A stretch of 64,000 nt of DNA from the NCBI GenBank assembly GCA_947479475.1, contig CANJZW010000011.1:1-64000 (forward strand), in the 5' to 3' direction. The notes below the pieces were generated by a model. That model did no database searches and was not told where the DNA came from. It saw only the letters and a list, made by a program, of their open reading frames with translations. The position numbers and the translations under genes were made by a program. This document shows positions 18,893 through 27,941 of this stretch, piece by piece. The stretch's first letter is position 1; every line of letters begins with the position of its first letter. The DNA comes from Chthoniobacteraceae bacterium. Lineage in GTDB: Bacteria > Verrucomicrobiota > Verrucomicrobiia > Chthoniobacterales > Chthoniobacteraceae.

Positions 18893-19882
18893 TCAGGATC
18901 TGGTCAGGGTCAAATGCACCCCCACTTCGTCGCCTTCGGAGAGCCCCATTTCTTCCAACTGCAGGCGGGTGATGTCCGCGTCCAGAGTTTCACGCGACTC
19001 TTGGATGCGCAGCGTTAAACGGGCGCTGGGTCCGGCGGCGAAGAGGTGTTCAATGGTGGCGTGGAGTTCGGCTGATGCATCACCTGCAAAAAGAATTTTC
19101 ACTTCATGGGGGCGGACGTAAAAAACATCGGGGCGCCCCGGTTTGCGCACCTTGTTCACGTCCCCCAGAAATTCGTAGACGAAAGGCGTGGCCGGGTGGT
19201 CGTACAACTGTTGGGGCGAGCCGATCTGCTCAATCTGCCCTTCGTTCATGACGACCACCACATCGGCCAGCTCCAACGCCTCCTGCTGGTCGTGAGTGAC
19301 AAAAATGGTGGTGACTCCGATTTCACGGTGAAAGGCCCGTAACCAGCGGCGCAGATCCTTGCGCACCTTCGCGTCCAGCGCGCCGAAGGGTTCGTCCAGC
19401 AGCAACACCTTGGGGTCGATCGCCAGGGCGCGGGCGAGGGCCACTCGCTGCCGCTGGCCGCCTGAGAGTTCCGAGGGGAGCCGCTGCTCAAGCCCGCCCA
19501 ACTGGACTAGGCGCAGCAGTTCCAGCACGCGGTCGCGGATGGCATCCTTGCTCGGGCGCGTTTTTTGCGGACGCACCTCCAGCCCGAAGGCGACGTTTTC
19601 AAAAACGCTCAGATGGTTGAAGAGGGCGTAATGCTGAAATACGAACCCTGCCTTGCGTTCGGCGGCTGGCCTTTCGGTGACGTCTTCCCCATTGATGACG
19701 ACGCTGCCCTGGCCGGCGTCTGGAAAATCCAGGCCGCCGATGATGCGCAGGAGCGTCGTTTTTCCCGAACCTGAGGGCCCAAGCAAGGCGACGAGCTGGT
19801 GGTCGGCGATCTCCAGGTTGATGCCGCGCAGGGCCTGAAACGTGCCAAAAGTACGGCGCAGATTTTGAACAACGATGGACAT
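18893..19882 (-). CDS. cysA: Sulfate/thiosulfate ABC transporter ATP-binding protein
   Basis: The 329-residue ATPase has Walker [10 protein letters not shown], signature [16 protein letters not shown], Walker [12 protein letters not shown] and H-loop FVTHDQQEA. The C-terminal TOBE-like regulatory domain begins at about residue 235 ([11 protein letters not shown]). It energises sulfate import with the two permeases encoded just upstream. ATG 19882 is chosen over 19921 because MSIVVQNL is the family start; this leaves 5 bp to the cysW stop. Overall similarity in length and motifs is to CysA rather than to molybdate or phosphate ATPases. Confidence 0.92.
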   Translation of the reverse strand: MSIVVQNLRRTFGTFQALRGINLEIADHQLVALLGPSGSGKTTLLRIIGGLDFPDAGQGSVVINGEDVTERPAAERKAGFVFQHYALFNHLSVFENVAFGLEVRPQKTRPSKDAIRDRVLELLRLVQLGGLEQRLPSELSGGQRQRVALARALAIDPKVLLLDEPFGALDAKVRKDLRRWLRAFHREIGVTTIFVTHDQQEALELADVVVVMNEGQIEQIGSPQQLYDHPATPFVYEFLGDVNKVRKPGRPDVFYVRPHEVKILFAGDASAELHATIEHLFAAGPSARLTLRIQESRETLDADITRLQLEEMGLSEGDEVGVHLTLTRS

Positions 19883-19887
19883 GGATA

Positions 19888-20727
19888 TCAGTGTTTTTGG
19901 CGACGCAAACCGACGCGCCATTCGATGAAAGTTTTAAGGGCAAGGGTCAGCAGGCCGAGCACGCTTAAAATGGAGGCGCAGGCGAAGGCGGCGGCGGAGT
20001 TGTATTCGTTGTAGAGAACCTCCACATGCAGCGGGAGGGTGTTGGTTTCGCCGCGGATGTGGCCGGAAACCACCGAGACGGCGCCGAATTCCCCCATGGC
20101 GCGAGCGTTGCAAAGGATGACCCCGTAGAAAAGAGCCCACTTGATGTTGGGAAGCGTGACGCGTCGGAAGGTTTGCCAACCGGAGGCACCCAGGCTCAGG
20201 GCGGCGTACTCCTGGTCGTTTCCCTGCGCCTGCATCAGGGGGATGAGTTCCCGGGCAACGAAGGGAAACGTGACAAAAACGGTGGCCAAAATCATGCCCG
20301 GTACCGCGAAAATGATCTGCAAATTGTGCGATTGAAGCCACGGGCCGAACAACCCCCGCGCCCCAAAAAGCAGCACCCACACCAACCCCGAGACCACCGG
20401 AGACACTGCAAAAGGAAGGTCGATGAGGGAGAGCAGCAGGCTTTTACCCTTGAAAGAAAACTTCGCAATCGCCCAAGAGGCGGAGATCCCAAACACCGCG
20501 TTGAGCGGGACGGAAACGAGCGCCACGGTGAGGGTGAGGTAGATCGCCGAAAGCGCGTCGGCTTCCGTCACCGCGTCTGCGTACACCTTAATGCCCTTGC
20601 GAAAAGCCTCCGCAAACACAAGAGCCAGTGGTACGAACAAAAAAAGCAGCAGGAAACCCACCGTGCAGCCGATGAGCAGCACGCGGGTCCAGAGAGGGTC
20701 CTGGGTGGAGCGGGTTTGTTCACTCAT
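19888..20727 (-). CDS. cysW: Sulfate ABC transporter permease CysW
   Basis: The 279-residue inner-membrane protein has six predicted spans. The cytoplasmic EAA loop (about residues 165-185) reads [20 protein letters not shown]. Features typical of CysW are [24 protein letters not shown] and [13 protein letters not shown]. It forms the permease heterodimer with the upstream CysT protein; the two genes overlap by 4 bp (ATGA at 20724-20727), indicating translational coupling. No sulfate-binding protein gene (sbp or cysP) is in the operon. Confidence 0.92.
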   Translation of the reverse strand: MSEQTRSTQDPLWTRVLLIGCTVGFLLLFLFVPLALVFAEAFRKGIKVYADAVTEADALSAIYLTLTVALVSVPLNAVFGISASWAIAKFSFKGKSLLLSLIDLPFAVSPVVSGLVWVLLFGARGLFGPWLQSHNLQIIFAVPGMILATVFVTFPFVARELIPLMQAQGNDQEYAALSLGASGWQTFRRVTLPNIKWALFYGVILCNARAMGEFGAVSVVSGHIRGETNTLPLHVEVLYNEYNSAAAFACASILSVLGLLTLALKTFIEWRVGLRRQKH

Positions 20728-21554
20728 GCGCTGGTGCGGACAAGGGTTTTGCGCTGGAGAAAGTTAATCACAAGCAGCAGGACGAAGGAGACCACCAGCA
20801 TCATGGCGGCCAGCGCCGTCGCCCCCGCGTAGTCGTATTGTTCGAGTTTGGTGATGATCAGCAGGGGCAGGATTTCCGTCTTGCCCGGCATATTGCCCGC
20901 GATGAACACCACCGAGCCGTATTCGCCCACGGCTCGCGCGAAGGCCAGGGTCGTGCCCGTGATTAATGCGGGGACCAACTGGGGGTAGACGACCCGCCGG
21001 AAAGTCTGCCAGCGGGTGGCGCCCAGAGTCGCCGCCGCTTCTTCCTGCGCAGCCTCGAAATCTTCCAAGACTGGCTGCAGGGTCCTCACCACAAACGGCA
21101 GCCCGATGAAAACCATGGCGATCAAAATACCCGCCGGAGCAAACGCCACCTTGATGCCGTAAGGCTTGAGGAGAGCTCCAATCCACCCGTTGGGTGCGTA
21201 GAGAGTCGTGAGCGCAATTCCCGCCACGGCCGTGGGCATGGCAAAAGGCAGGTCCACGGAGGCGTCCAGAAAGCGGCGGCCTGGAAATCGGTAGCGGGTC
21301 AGAACCCACGCAATGAGCAGGCCGAAGACCCCGTTGAGCAGGCCCGCAAAGAGTGAGAGGCCAAAACTCAGCCGGCAGGCGGCCCAAACACGGTTCGTCC
21401 AAAGCGCTTCCCAAAACCCCTGCCACCCCAGCCCTGAAGCCTTCACGAAAACCATCAGGAGGGGAAAAATAACCACGAGGCCCAGATAGGCCAGGGTGAA
21501 TCCCAAGCTTAATCCGAACCCGGGCAGGATGCTACGCGGCCGCTTCGCTTGCAT
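20724..21554 (-). CDS. cysT: Sulfate ABC transporter permease CysT/CysU
   Basis: The 276-residue permease starts with the family-like [20 protein letters not shown] and has about six spans. Its EAA loop is [19 protein letters not shown] and its CysT-type end is [16 protein letters not shown]. It is first in the cysT-cysW-cysA order and is preceded by an Rrf2-type regulator on the same strand with a 114 bp gap (21555-21668). Expression is probably governed by sulfur supply through that regulator; this is inference from adjacency. Confidence 0.92.
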   Translation of the reverse strand: MQAKRPRSILPGFGLSLGFTLAYLGLVVIFPLLMVFVKASGLGWQGFWEALWTNRVWAACRLSFGLSLFAGLLNGVFGLLIAWVLTRYRFPGRRFLDASVDLPFAMPTAVAGIALTTLYAPNGWIGALLKPYGIKVAFAPAGILIAMVFIGLPFVVRTLQPVLEDFEAAQEEAAATLGATRWQTFRRVVYPQLVPALITGTTLAFARAVGEYGSVVFIAGNMPGKTEILPLLIITKLEQYDYAGATALAAMMLVVSFVLLLVINFLQRKTLVRTSA

Positions 21555-21668
21555 GATAAATGGGAATGGCAGTGTCGCCCGTCTTGCCGCCGCCAGTCTG
21601 CCAAGGCGGGGCGTGCCCCTCTGTCATTTTAGGGCGGGATTGGGGCGGCGTGGCCTTTGTCCTCTCTT

Positions 21669-22268
21669 TTAGCGGGACTCCTCCACGGGTGTTTGCTCGT
21701 CTGAATCCCCATCCGAGAGGACGGAGCGGATGCCTAGTTGGGAGAGAAACCCCTGGGCGGGGTCGGCGATGCGGCGGCCCGGCCGGGCGCACGGGGCGGG
21801 TTCGGGCGTGAAAGGCAGTGTGGCGTTGTCCTGGCGCATTTTACGCAGGGTGACTTCCACCACGTCGCCTAAAGTATACCGGTCCAGAATGTCCGAGATC
21901 GCATTGCGCACATCCACCATCAGCATGCGCAGGCCGCAGTGTTCCTCGTCAGGGCAGGAGCAGCGCGAATACTCCGTCTCGCTCGCGCAGGCGATGGGCG
22001 CGAGGCGGCCGTCAATAAGGCGAACCAATTCCCCCATTTTGATCTCGTGCATGGATTTGGCGATTTGGTAGCCGCCCAGTTTTCCGCGCTGCGTTTCCAC
22101 ATAACCCGCCTCCCGTAGTTCGAGGAGGATGCGTTCGACAAATTTCAGGGGCAGCCGGTTGCTCTCAGCCAGTTCGGAGACGGGCACGAGGGCTTTGCCA
22201 AGGGATTTGGCAATACCGAGTTGGATCATGGCCCGGAGGGCATATTCGCCTTTTTTGGTGAGAGTCAT
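21669..22268 (-). CDS. Rrf2-family transcriptional regulator, probably of sulfate uptake
   Basis: The 199-residue protein starts MTLTKKGEYALRAMIQL, the canonical Rrf2 opening. A winged helix with ERILLELREAGYVETQRGKLGGYQIAK follows. A Cys cluster (C-x8-C-x-C-x5-C, in CASETEYSRCSCPDEEHC) lies where IscR-type relatives bind an iron-sulfur cluster, although the spacing differs from IscR. It lies directly upstream of cysTWA on the same strand, as do CymR-like sulfur regulators in other bacteria. The Pro-rich tail of about 50 residues is unusual for the family. ATG 22268 is preferred over 22352 because relatives begin there. Confidence 0.85.
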   Translation of the reverse strand: MTLTKKGEYALRAMIQLGIAKSLGKALVPVSELAESNRLPLKFVERILLELREAGYVETQRGKLGGYQIAKSMHEIKMGELVRLIDGRLAPIACASETEYSRCSCPDEEHCGLRMLMVDVRNAISDILDRYTLGDVVEVTLRKMRQDNATLPFTPEPAPCARPGRRIADPAQGFLSQLGIRSVLSDGDSDEQTPVEESR

Positions 22269-22426
22269 GCGCGGTTGCTTCTTAAGTAGATAGAACTGGT
22301 ATGGGTTCAAAGGCAGATTGGCAAGTCTCTTTCGTATTCCCAACGCCCGCACCCAAGCGTCCCGCCGAAAAATCCTCCGGAATTGCCGCCCGCCGGCTCC
22401 AATCCGCCTCTACCGCCTCCCTGCCT

Positions 22427-22549
22427 GAACTACGAACCACGAACCACGAACTACGAACTACGAACTACGAACTACGAACTACGAACTACGAACAACGAAC
22501 CACGAACCACGAACCACGAACCACGAACAACGAACCACGAACCACGAAC
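22427..22549. repeat. Heptamer tandem repeat (GAACYAC, about 17.5 copies)
   Basis: A run of near-perfect 7 bp units, GAACTAC and GAACCAC with a few GAACAAC, begins at 22427 and ends about 22549. Because 7 is not a multiple of 3, all three frames are read cyclically; the plus strand encodes an ELRTTNY-type peptide, so open frames here are spurious. It sits between the Rrf2 gene and the 3' end of the peptidase gene, just 10 bp beyond the latter's stop. Such heptamers have been seen in other bacterial genomes as low-complexity arrays; here no role is evident. Confidence 0.95.
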
Positions 22550-22559
22550 CCCTGCGCCC

Positions 22560-23249
22560 TCAGTCGTCTCTGCGGCCCCCGAGCAGGGGTAGCAGATGGT
22601 AGAGGAACCACCCCAGCGAGCTCACAAACGCCGCCACATACGTCCAACCTGCCGCGTCCAACGTCTTGCATACGCCTTCCATTTCTCCGGGCGTCCCCAC
22701 GTAGCCCATGTCTGCGAGAATGCGCTTGGCCCGGTTGGAGGCGTCGAATTCCACGGGGAGGGTGACCAGATTGAAAGCCATGATCACGCCCCACGCCACG
22801 GCCATGATCCACGCCGCCGCCCTGGGACGCACCAAGCCGCTGAAGACCCCGATGAGCGGGATCCAAAGCAGGATCTGGTTTGCAATCGTAGTGACGCCGA
22901 CGGCCGCCATGCGCCACTGCAGGGGCGCGTACGCGAGTTTGTGCTGGATGGCGTGCCCGCATTCGTGGGCGGCGACACCGATGGCGGCCAGGGAGTTGCC
23001 GTGGAAGTTCTGGGAGGAGAGGACAAGTCGCTTCTGGCCGGGGTCGTAGTGATCTCCCAGGTTTTCATCAAACTCGAGGATTTCGACATCGAAAATACCG
23101 GCCCTCCTGAGGATGGAATCCGCCACGGCGGCGCCAGTGGCCCCGGAGGAAGCCGGGATGAGGCTGTAGTGGTTGTAAACCGATTTTACCCGCCACATTG
23201 CCCAAAGCGAAAGGGAAAGAGTCGCCGCGAATAGGAGGAAAACAGTCAT
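22560..23249 (-). CDS. Membrane zinc metallopeptidase, YugP type
   Basis: The 229-residue protein has an N-terminal span (TVFLLFAATLSLSLWAM), a soluble stretch and HECGHA, the HExxH-like zinc motif with Cys in its third position as in the YugP family. Two or three further spans follow (WIPLIGVFSGLV, AWIMAVAWGVIMAF, WTYVAAFVSSLGWFLYHLL) together with the conserved PVEFDASNRA. The family is a putative membrane-bound zinc peptidase whose substrate is unknown. ATG 23249 is preferred to TTG 23279. A 203 bp spacer (23250-23452) with a duplicated CCAAAGTTG separates it from the next gene. Confidence 0.85.
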   Translation of the reverse strand: MTVFLLFAATLSLSLWAMWRVKSVYNHYSLIPASSGATGAAVADSILRRAGIFDVEILEFDENLGDHYDPGQKRLVLSSQNFHGNSLAAIGVAAHECGHAIQHKLAYAPLQWRMAAVGVTTIANQILLWIPLIGVFSGLVRPRAAAWIMAVAWGVIMAFNLVTLPVEFDASNRAKRILADMGYVGTPGEMEGVCKTLDAAGWTYVAAFVSSLGWFLYHLLPLLGGRRDD

Positions 23250-23452
23250 AAAAAGGACGCTTCCGAAGGACACAAGCAATCTAGCTCATTTTAACGTGCG
23301 ACACAAGGGCTGTGCGTTCGAAAAGTTGGTAAAAAAGAGAGGTTGAAGTGCGCCGCCAGAGAGCAAACCAAGCGCCCCACAAGCTAAGCGCCAAAGTTGC
23401 CAAAGTTGCCGCCCAGCAGGCCGCGGCTTCCCTCCGTCCCCCCCGCCCCCGC

Positions 23453-25009
23453 CTACTTCCCAGGAATCTCGTTCAGCGTGTAGTAAGCCACGGGATGCAC
23501 CACCGCGCCGCCCTTGGCCGAACGCACGCCGTCCAGATGAAGCTCATGGATGTGTCCCTTGGTCAGCACGTCAAACTTCAGGCGGACCGATTTTCCATCC
23601 TTCGCCACCTCCGCCTTCTCAATCTTTGGCCAGACATCATCGACCTCCGGACTCCCGTACTTCGCCTGATAAATGTACGTAAATTCGCGGGCCGAATAAC
23701 TGGCGGGATTCCCAGCCGTCACGGGATCCACCGGTTCAGTGAAGGTCAGCTCGAACCCATCGGGTTTGGCGCGCATTTCATGGACCTCAAACGGGACTTT
23801 CCCCGTCCAGTCCACGCGCTCAAAGGCGAAGGGTTGTCCCCCCTTGGCGCCCCAACCGCGGTCTGAGCCGCCGACGAAAAATTTTCCGTCGCTACCCATG
23901 CGGGCGCCGATCGGGCCGGAGCGCAGTCCCTTTAAAAAGGGGAAAACAACCCCCTGTTTGACGCCATTGACCGTTTCCAGATAGACGCGGGAGATGTTGG
24001 AATGACTCTGGTCGGGGATGAAAAGCTGCTTCGCAAACGGCCCGAACTTGCCCCCGCTCAGGTCGCACACCACGGCCGTGGAGGAGTTGCCGATCTTTCC
24101 CGGGCCGTACACCATGTACACCGCCGGCGGCACCAGTTCCTTCACCCGTTCGCGCTCGATGACCATCCGGCTGACGTCGTTCGGTTCCACCGGACGCGGC
24201 CCCATGTTAGGCGCCAAATCATACCACTGGTTCCCCCCGGGATGCCCCTGGAAGCTGCCCGGGATGAGGTGCTGGAGGGTGCATGCCCCGTGCCAAGGCC
24301 CCTGGTTGTCGGTGTAATAAACCTCGCCGTCGGCGTCAAATCCCACGCCCCCCGGGGAACGCACGCCGCTGCAGGTGGGGACCATCGTACCGTCGGGTTT
24401 GACGCGCAGTGCCCAGCCTCGGAAAGGGGTTTTGCTGGAGAAAGAACCGGTGAGGCAGGCGAGCACCCAGAGGTCCCCGTTTTTGTCAAAACGCGACCCG
24501 AAGGAGTACTCGTGGTAGTCGCCGCTGACCCCCCACTTGTCGCAGACCGTTTCAAACCGGGTCGCCTTGCCCGCGCCGGTCTCGTCCTTCATGCGAAGCA
24601 CTTCGTACCGGTTGGTCGCGTACAACCAGCCGTCCTTGGTCGCGAGCCCGAGGATCTCGTGCTGCCCTTCGGCGAAACGCTGGTAGGTCACACTGTTTTT
24701 GGCCTCTGCCGCCGGGTCGGCTTCAAACTTCATTTCTTTCGGATTCCAAACCCCCGTGTTGGTCGCGTTTTGGGCGTTGGAGGCAATCCACACCTCGCCC
24801 CGGCGGGTGCCCATGGCGACCCTACCGTCGGGAAGGAACTCCACCGAACTCACCTCCAGGGCTGTCCCGGGAGGGGTCGGGAAGGTGGTGATCTTGTAGT
24901 ACTCGGCCTCCGTGGGGTCCGGCGCTTCCGCCCGCGCGACGGAGAGCAGGGCGGAGGTGGAGGGGAGGGTTCCGAGGAGAACAGAAAGGAGAAGGCGTTG
25001 CGCTTTCAT
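23453..25009 (-). CDS. Secreted beta-propeller dehydrogenase-like protein
   Basis: The 518-residue protein has a signal peptide (AQRLLLSVLLGTLPSTSALLSVARA). Propeller-type repeats are visible (SSVEFLPDGRVAMGTRRGEVW, LGLATKDGWLYATNRYEVLRM, GFDADGEVYYTDNQG), as in glucose/sorbosone dehydrogenase-like proteins. The C-terminal portion (about 390-518) looks like an Ig-type or Big domain. Soluble quinoprotein dehydrogenases of this fold use PQQ, but no PQQ-ligand set can be confirmed here. It lies 19 bp downstream of the cupredoxin-PA14 gene, so the two are probably co-expressed. ATG 25009 is chosen because it begins the signal peptide. The substrate is unknown. Confidence 0.75.
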   Translation of the reverse strand: MKAQRLLLSVLLGTLPSTSALLSVARAEAPDPTEAEYYKITTFPTPPGTALEVSSVEFLPDGRVAMGTRRGEVWIASNAQNATNTGVWNPKEMKFEADPAAEAKNSVTYQRFAEGQHEILGLATKDGWLYATNRYEVLRMKDETGAGKATRFETVCDKWGVSGDYHEYSFGSRFDKNGDLWVLACLTGSFSSKTPFRGWALRVKPDGTMVPTCSGVRSPGGVGFDADGEVYYTDNQGPWHGACTLQHLIPGSFQGHPGGNQWYDLAPNMGPRPVEPNDVSRMVIERERVKELVPPAVYMVYGPGKIGNSSTAVVCDLSGGKFGPFAKQLFIPDQSHSNISRVYLETVNGVKQGVVFPFLKGLRSGPIGARMGSDGKFFVGGSDRGWGAKGGQPFAFERVDWTGKVPFEVHEMRAKPDGFELTFTEPVDPVTAGNPASYSAREFTYIYQAKYGSPEVDDVWPKIEKAEVAKDGKSVRLKFDVLTKGHIHELHLDGVRSAKGGAVVHPVAYYTLNEIPGK

Positions 25010-25028
25010 GGTAAAACGTAAGGGCTGG

Positions 25029-26672
25029 TTACTGGGCGAGGGGGGCGTGGTTGGCGGGATGCGACTCGGGCCAGGCGTAGGTGATCTGGATTTGTTTGCG
25101 CGCGGGCACGAGCAGCGCGTCACCCGCGACGGTGGCGCCCTCCGCCTGGATCAGGAGCTGGTTTGGGTAATTCGTACCCGCCAGGTTGAGTTTTTCACCC
25201 TGCACGGCGAAGCCTTTGCCCGCAGGCGTCAGTTTCGATTTTTGCGAGAGCAGCAGGAAGGCCTTCGCAGGGATCTGGCCCTTGAGGGTGAGCGTGCGTA
25301 TCAACGTTCCCCCGCTCTTGAAGTCGCCCTTGGATTCGAGGCGGTCCTCCACCTCCACGCCCTTCCAAGTGTAATTAAAGGTGGGTACCCCCTTGGCGTC
25401 GAGCTGATAGCCCTTCCACGCATACCCTTCGAGGGGCTGGTCCGCCACAAAGGACGGCCACGCCGTCTCTGGAGCATCCAACACGGCGAAGGGGGGCGTC
25501 ATGTCCGAGGGCCGCACCACATCAAAACCCGCCGGGGGTTGATGGCCGCCGCCCCGGTTTTTCCAATGCCGGGCTGCGTCGATAAAGGCGCCCTTCCAGG
25601 CCATGGAGAAGTTCATGGTTTCCGCGCTCCAGGCGAAATTCAAGCCGCCGGGAAACCCGACGCCGATGCCGCGGTTCCCTGTCCCGGCGATGAAGTTGCG
25701 GTAAATGATCGGCCCGTCCTTGGGTTCAAGCGGCAGGCCGACGAACTCGTTCGTCTTTTGTTCCACCCCTTTTTTCCAGTTCGGCGGCGTCCAGCTTGAG
25801 AGAGCCGTCGTGTCGAAAGCATCGCTTTTCCAACCCACATACAGCTCGGCACCTCCGGCCGCCTGAAAGTATTCAATCCGGACCGGATATTCGCCCTTTT
25901 TGAGTTTCTTTTTGGACTCCTTCAGAGAGGCGGGATGAATGCCATCATTGTTTAAGACCCGCTCATCCCCAATCGTGATGCGGCAGCCGTCGTCGCTGGC
26001 GCAGTAGAAGGTGTATTCCGCATTGGCGGGGACGTTCAGTTTGCCGGTGAAAACCAGACCGTACTGGTTTTTGTAGTCGTCGAAGTTGAGCTGGACGAGG
26101 TTGCCCGGCACATCCCCCGTGCGGTGAGGGGTGAGGGTGGAAAAGTCGGGGAGATTTTTCCAGTCGCCGTGGTAGAGAGCAAATTTGAGGTCCTGAAGTT
26201 TTGGCCCTTCCCCAAGCACGCGGAGCACGCCCTGCATCGTCGCGGCGTGACCGGGAAAGCTGCATACGTAGGGGTAATTGCCCGGTTTGGAGGGCGCTGT
26301 AAACTCGATGACCTGCTTTTCGTGCGGGTTGAGCAGGCGGGACTTGAGCCAGACTTTGGGATCCTCTGGCAGGAAGTTGTTCTTCATGGCCTCCTCTGGC
26401 TTCTCGAGCATTTTCATCACGAGCTGCACGACGTCTGTACCGGGTTGGCAGAAGACGATGTTGTGGGGCATGTCGTCGGGATTCTCAAAGGTGAGCTTCA
26501 CCTTCGCCCCCGGGCTGACGATGATTTCGTTCAGCTCGAACTTCATCTGCGCGGTGAGCGTCTTAAGAGTGATTTCCACCGGTTCCTGCGCCTGCAGTGG
26601 CGAGGGAACTCCGAGGAGGCTGGCAGCGGTGGCTAACAGGCCTGAAAAGAGGAGGGGACGGAGAAGGGTCAT
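25029..26672 (-). CDS. Secreted cupredoxin-PA14 fusion protein
   Basis: The 547-residue protein has a signal peptide (LLFSGLLATAASLLGVPSPLQAQ) and then a type 1 copper domain (about 32-152) with His70 (MPHNIVF), Cys137, His142 and Met146 in the VCSFPGHAATM pattern. A PA14-type domain (about 170-300: LVFTGKLNVPANAEYTFYC and VRIEYFQAAGGAELYVGW) follows. The last 230 residues are unassigned but include a secretin-unrelated beta-rich region. The blue-copper domain should carry single electrons and PA14 domains often bind sugars. It is first in a likely operon with the propeller dehydrogenase, so electron transfer between the two is plausible; that is inference. Confidence 0.8.
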   Translation of the reverse strand: MTLLRPLLFSGLLATAASLLGVPSPLQAQEPVEITLKTLTAQMKFELNEIIVSPGAKVKLTFENPDDMPHNIVFCQPGTDVVQLVMKMLEKPEEAMKNNFLPEDPKVWLKSRLLNPHEKQVIEFTAPSKPGNYPYVCSFPGHAATMQGVLRVLGEGPKLQDLKFALYHGDWKNLPDFSTLTPHRTGDVPGNLVQLNFDDYKNQYGLVFTGKLNVPANAEYTFYCASDDGCRITIGDERVLNNDGIHPASLKESKKKLKKGEYPVRIEYFQAAGGAELYVGWKSDAFDTTALSSWTPPNWKKGVEQKTNEFVGLPLEPKDGPIIYRNFIAGTGNRGIGVGFPGGLNFAWSAETMNFSMAWKGAFIDAARHWKNRGGGHQPPAGFDVVRPSDMTPPFAVLDAPETAWPSFVADQPLEGYAWKGYQLDAKGVPTFNYTWKGVEVEDRLESKGDFKSGGTLIRTLTLKGQIPAKAFLLLSQKSKLTPAGKGFAVQGEKLNLAGTNYPNQLLIQAEGATVAGDALLVPARKQIQITYAWPESHPANHAPLAQ

Positions 26673-26911
26673 GGGAAAAAACGGTAAAAGACCGACGGTA
26701 TGCCAAGGGACAATCCCGACGGCAGCTAAATGTGAGGCTTTTTGTGTTATTTATGGTGGCTAGATTCCGCCTTGGCAGCGTTCATTTCGCCACTTTTCAA
26801 TCAGTCGGAACGGGCTGCAGGAGGGGGCGGCTGGTTTCAGTCGCTGCTCTTTCATGCCATCTCTCCTTGATTACTAATGAAGATGGGAGACGTTTGGAGG
26901 GAACTACACCC

Positions 26912-27862
26912 ATGAATTCCTCGAACCTATTCGTCTTGGGGCTGCTTTTACTCACGGCCAATCTTTCCCTGGGCGCCCTCTTTTCCCCTGCGCGCTCAGG
27001 GCGCGCTGGGGCGGACCGTCTCCTGCTTCTCTGGAAACTCCTCCTCCTCGCGGCCATTCAGATCGGAGCCTGGGCAATCGTCCTCCAACAAGGGGGCGCG
27101 GCGCCCACGTTGGCGGACTCCTTCACCCGCAGCGCCGCCTGCTTTGCTCTAATTGGCGGGTCCGGTGGAGGCCTGGCCCCCCCGTGGGGCGAAGTCGCAC
27201 CGTTCATCGCCCTCAACGGCCTCCTCTTTATCCCCGTGGCGCTTCTCCCCCTCCTCCGCGGCCCGGTCCCGAATTCGGAACTCGAGCCGGTTTCCTTACC
27301 TCCGCCGTTGCCTCCGCCGTTGCCTAGTTCCACTCAGGAAGAGCGTGTTGCGGGATCGTCCCCCACGGAGATGCCCGTTTCAGCGACGGTGCCGAGCCCC
27401 CCCTCCGGCGTGTCAATCGTCGCCGCCGCGAGGGTTGGCGCGAACGCTCCCAAGAGCGTTGCCACGAACGCTCCCAAGAGCGTTGCCACGAACGCTCCCA
27501 AGAGCGTTGGCACGAACGCTCCCAAGAGCGTTGCCTCGACCCAAAACCAATCGGTGAGCGGGACGGCTTCCGCGCCTTCGCCCGAGGGCGCGAGTTCGAG
27601 GGCGGTGAGCAGCAAGGCGGCGGACCGCCTTAAATCGGCGCCCCCCAACGCCGTGAATCTCACACCGGCGAAATCGGGAGAGGCAAATCTCGCAGACGCG
27701 GCGAATCCAGCCGGACCCGAGTTGCAACGGGGCGGGTTCCGTCCCAAGATTCCAAAGGCGCAACCTCTGAATGTGCAGTTGACTCCGGAAGAAGAGCTTA
27801 TGGAGCAGATGAAGCCCATCGGTCCGACGCCGCCTCCCATTCGGTTTGAGTGGAAAAACTGA
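26912..27862 (+). CDS. Membrane protein with Pro/Ala-rich tail and internal 24 bp repeats
   Basis: No family was recognised for this 316-residue protein. Residues 5-25 (LFVLGLLLLTANLSLGALF), about 38-60 (LLLLWKLLLLAAIQIGAWAIV) and about 95-112 (FIALNGLLFIPVALLPLL) are hydrophobic spans. The rest is Pro/Ser/Ala-rich and disordered, ending in a PPPIRFEWKN segment. A GGAGGG Shine-Dalgarno about 10 bp before ATG 26912 fixes the start; the longer frame from 26597 is not supported. It contains a NAPKSVAT repeat, four times (27441-27532). It is divergent from the cupredoxin gene across 239 bp and the tail recalls TonB-like or secretion adaptors, but that is a guess. Confidence 0.6.
   Translation: MNSSNLFVLGLLLLTANLSLGALFSPARSGRAGADRLLLLWKLLLLAAIQIGAWAIVLQQGGAAPTLADSFTRSAACFALIGGSGGGLAPPWGEVAPFIALNGLLFIPVALLPLLRGPVPNSELEPVSLPPPLPPPLPSSTQEERVAGSSPTEMPVSATVPSPPSGVSIVAAARVGANAPKSVATNAPKSVATNAPKSVGTNAPKSVASTQNQSVSGTASAPSPEGASSRAVSSKAADRLKSAPPNAVNLTPAKSGEANLADAANPAGPELQRGGFRPKIPKAQPLNVQLTPEEELMEQMKPIGPTPPPIRFEWKN
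27441..27532. repeat. Four 24 bp direct repeats with hairpin symmetry, inside a CDS
   Basis: Four copies of CGAACGCTCCCAAGAGCGTT start at 27441, 27465, 27489 and 27513, separated by GCCA or GGCA. Within each unit AACGCTC and GAGCGTT are inverted repeats, so each copy can form a small stem. Being a multiple of three, the units are translated as NAPKSVAT. They could be an expanded coding repeat or an insert of REP-like hairpins. Confidence 0.9.
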
Positions 27863-27941
27863 CGAGACTCCGCCTCCTTCTTGAGGTGCGGCCTCGTTTT
27901 TAATGCGCCCCCTCGTTCACCCGTTGCTTCCGCTTCGTTCC

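Noticed and set aside
22301-22765. Open frame with ELRTTNY-type repeats
   Set aside because: It is caused by the 7 bp tandem repeat, which is read in every frame.
24002-25021. 339-codon plus-strand open frame opposite the propeller dehydrogenase
   Set aside because: It is antisense to a well-supported gene in a GC-rich region; its translation is Arg/Gly/Pro-rich and has no recognisable domain.
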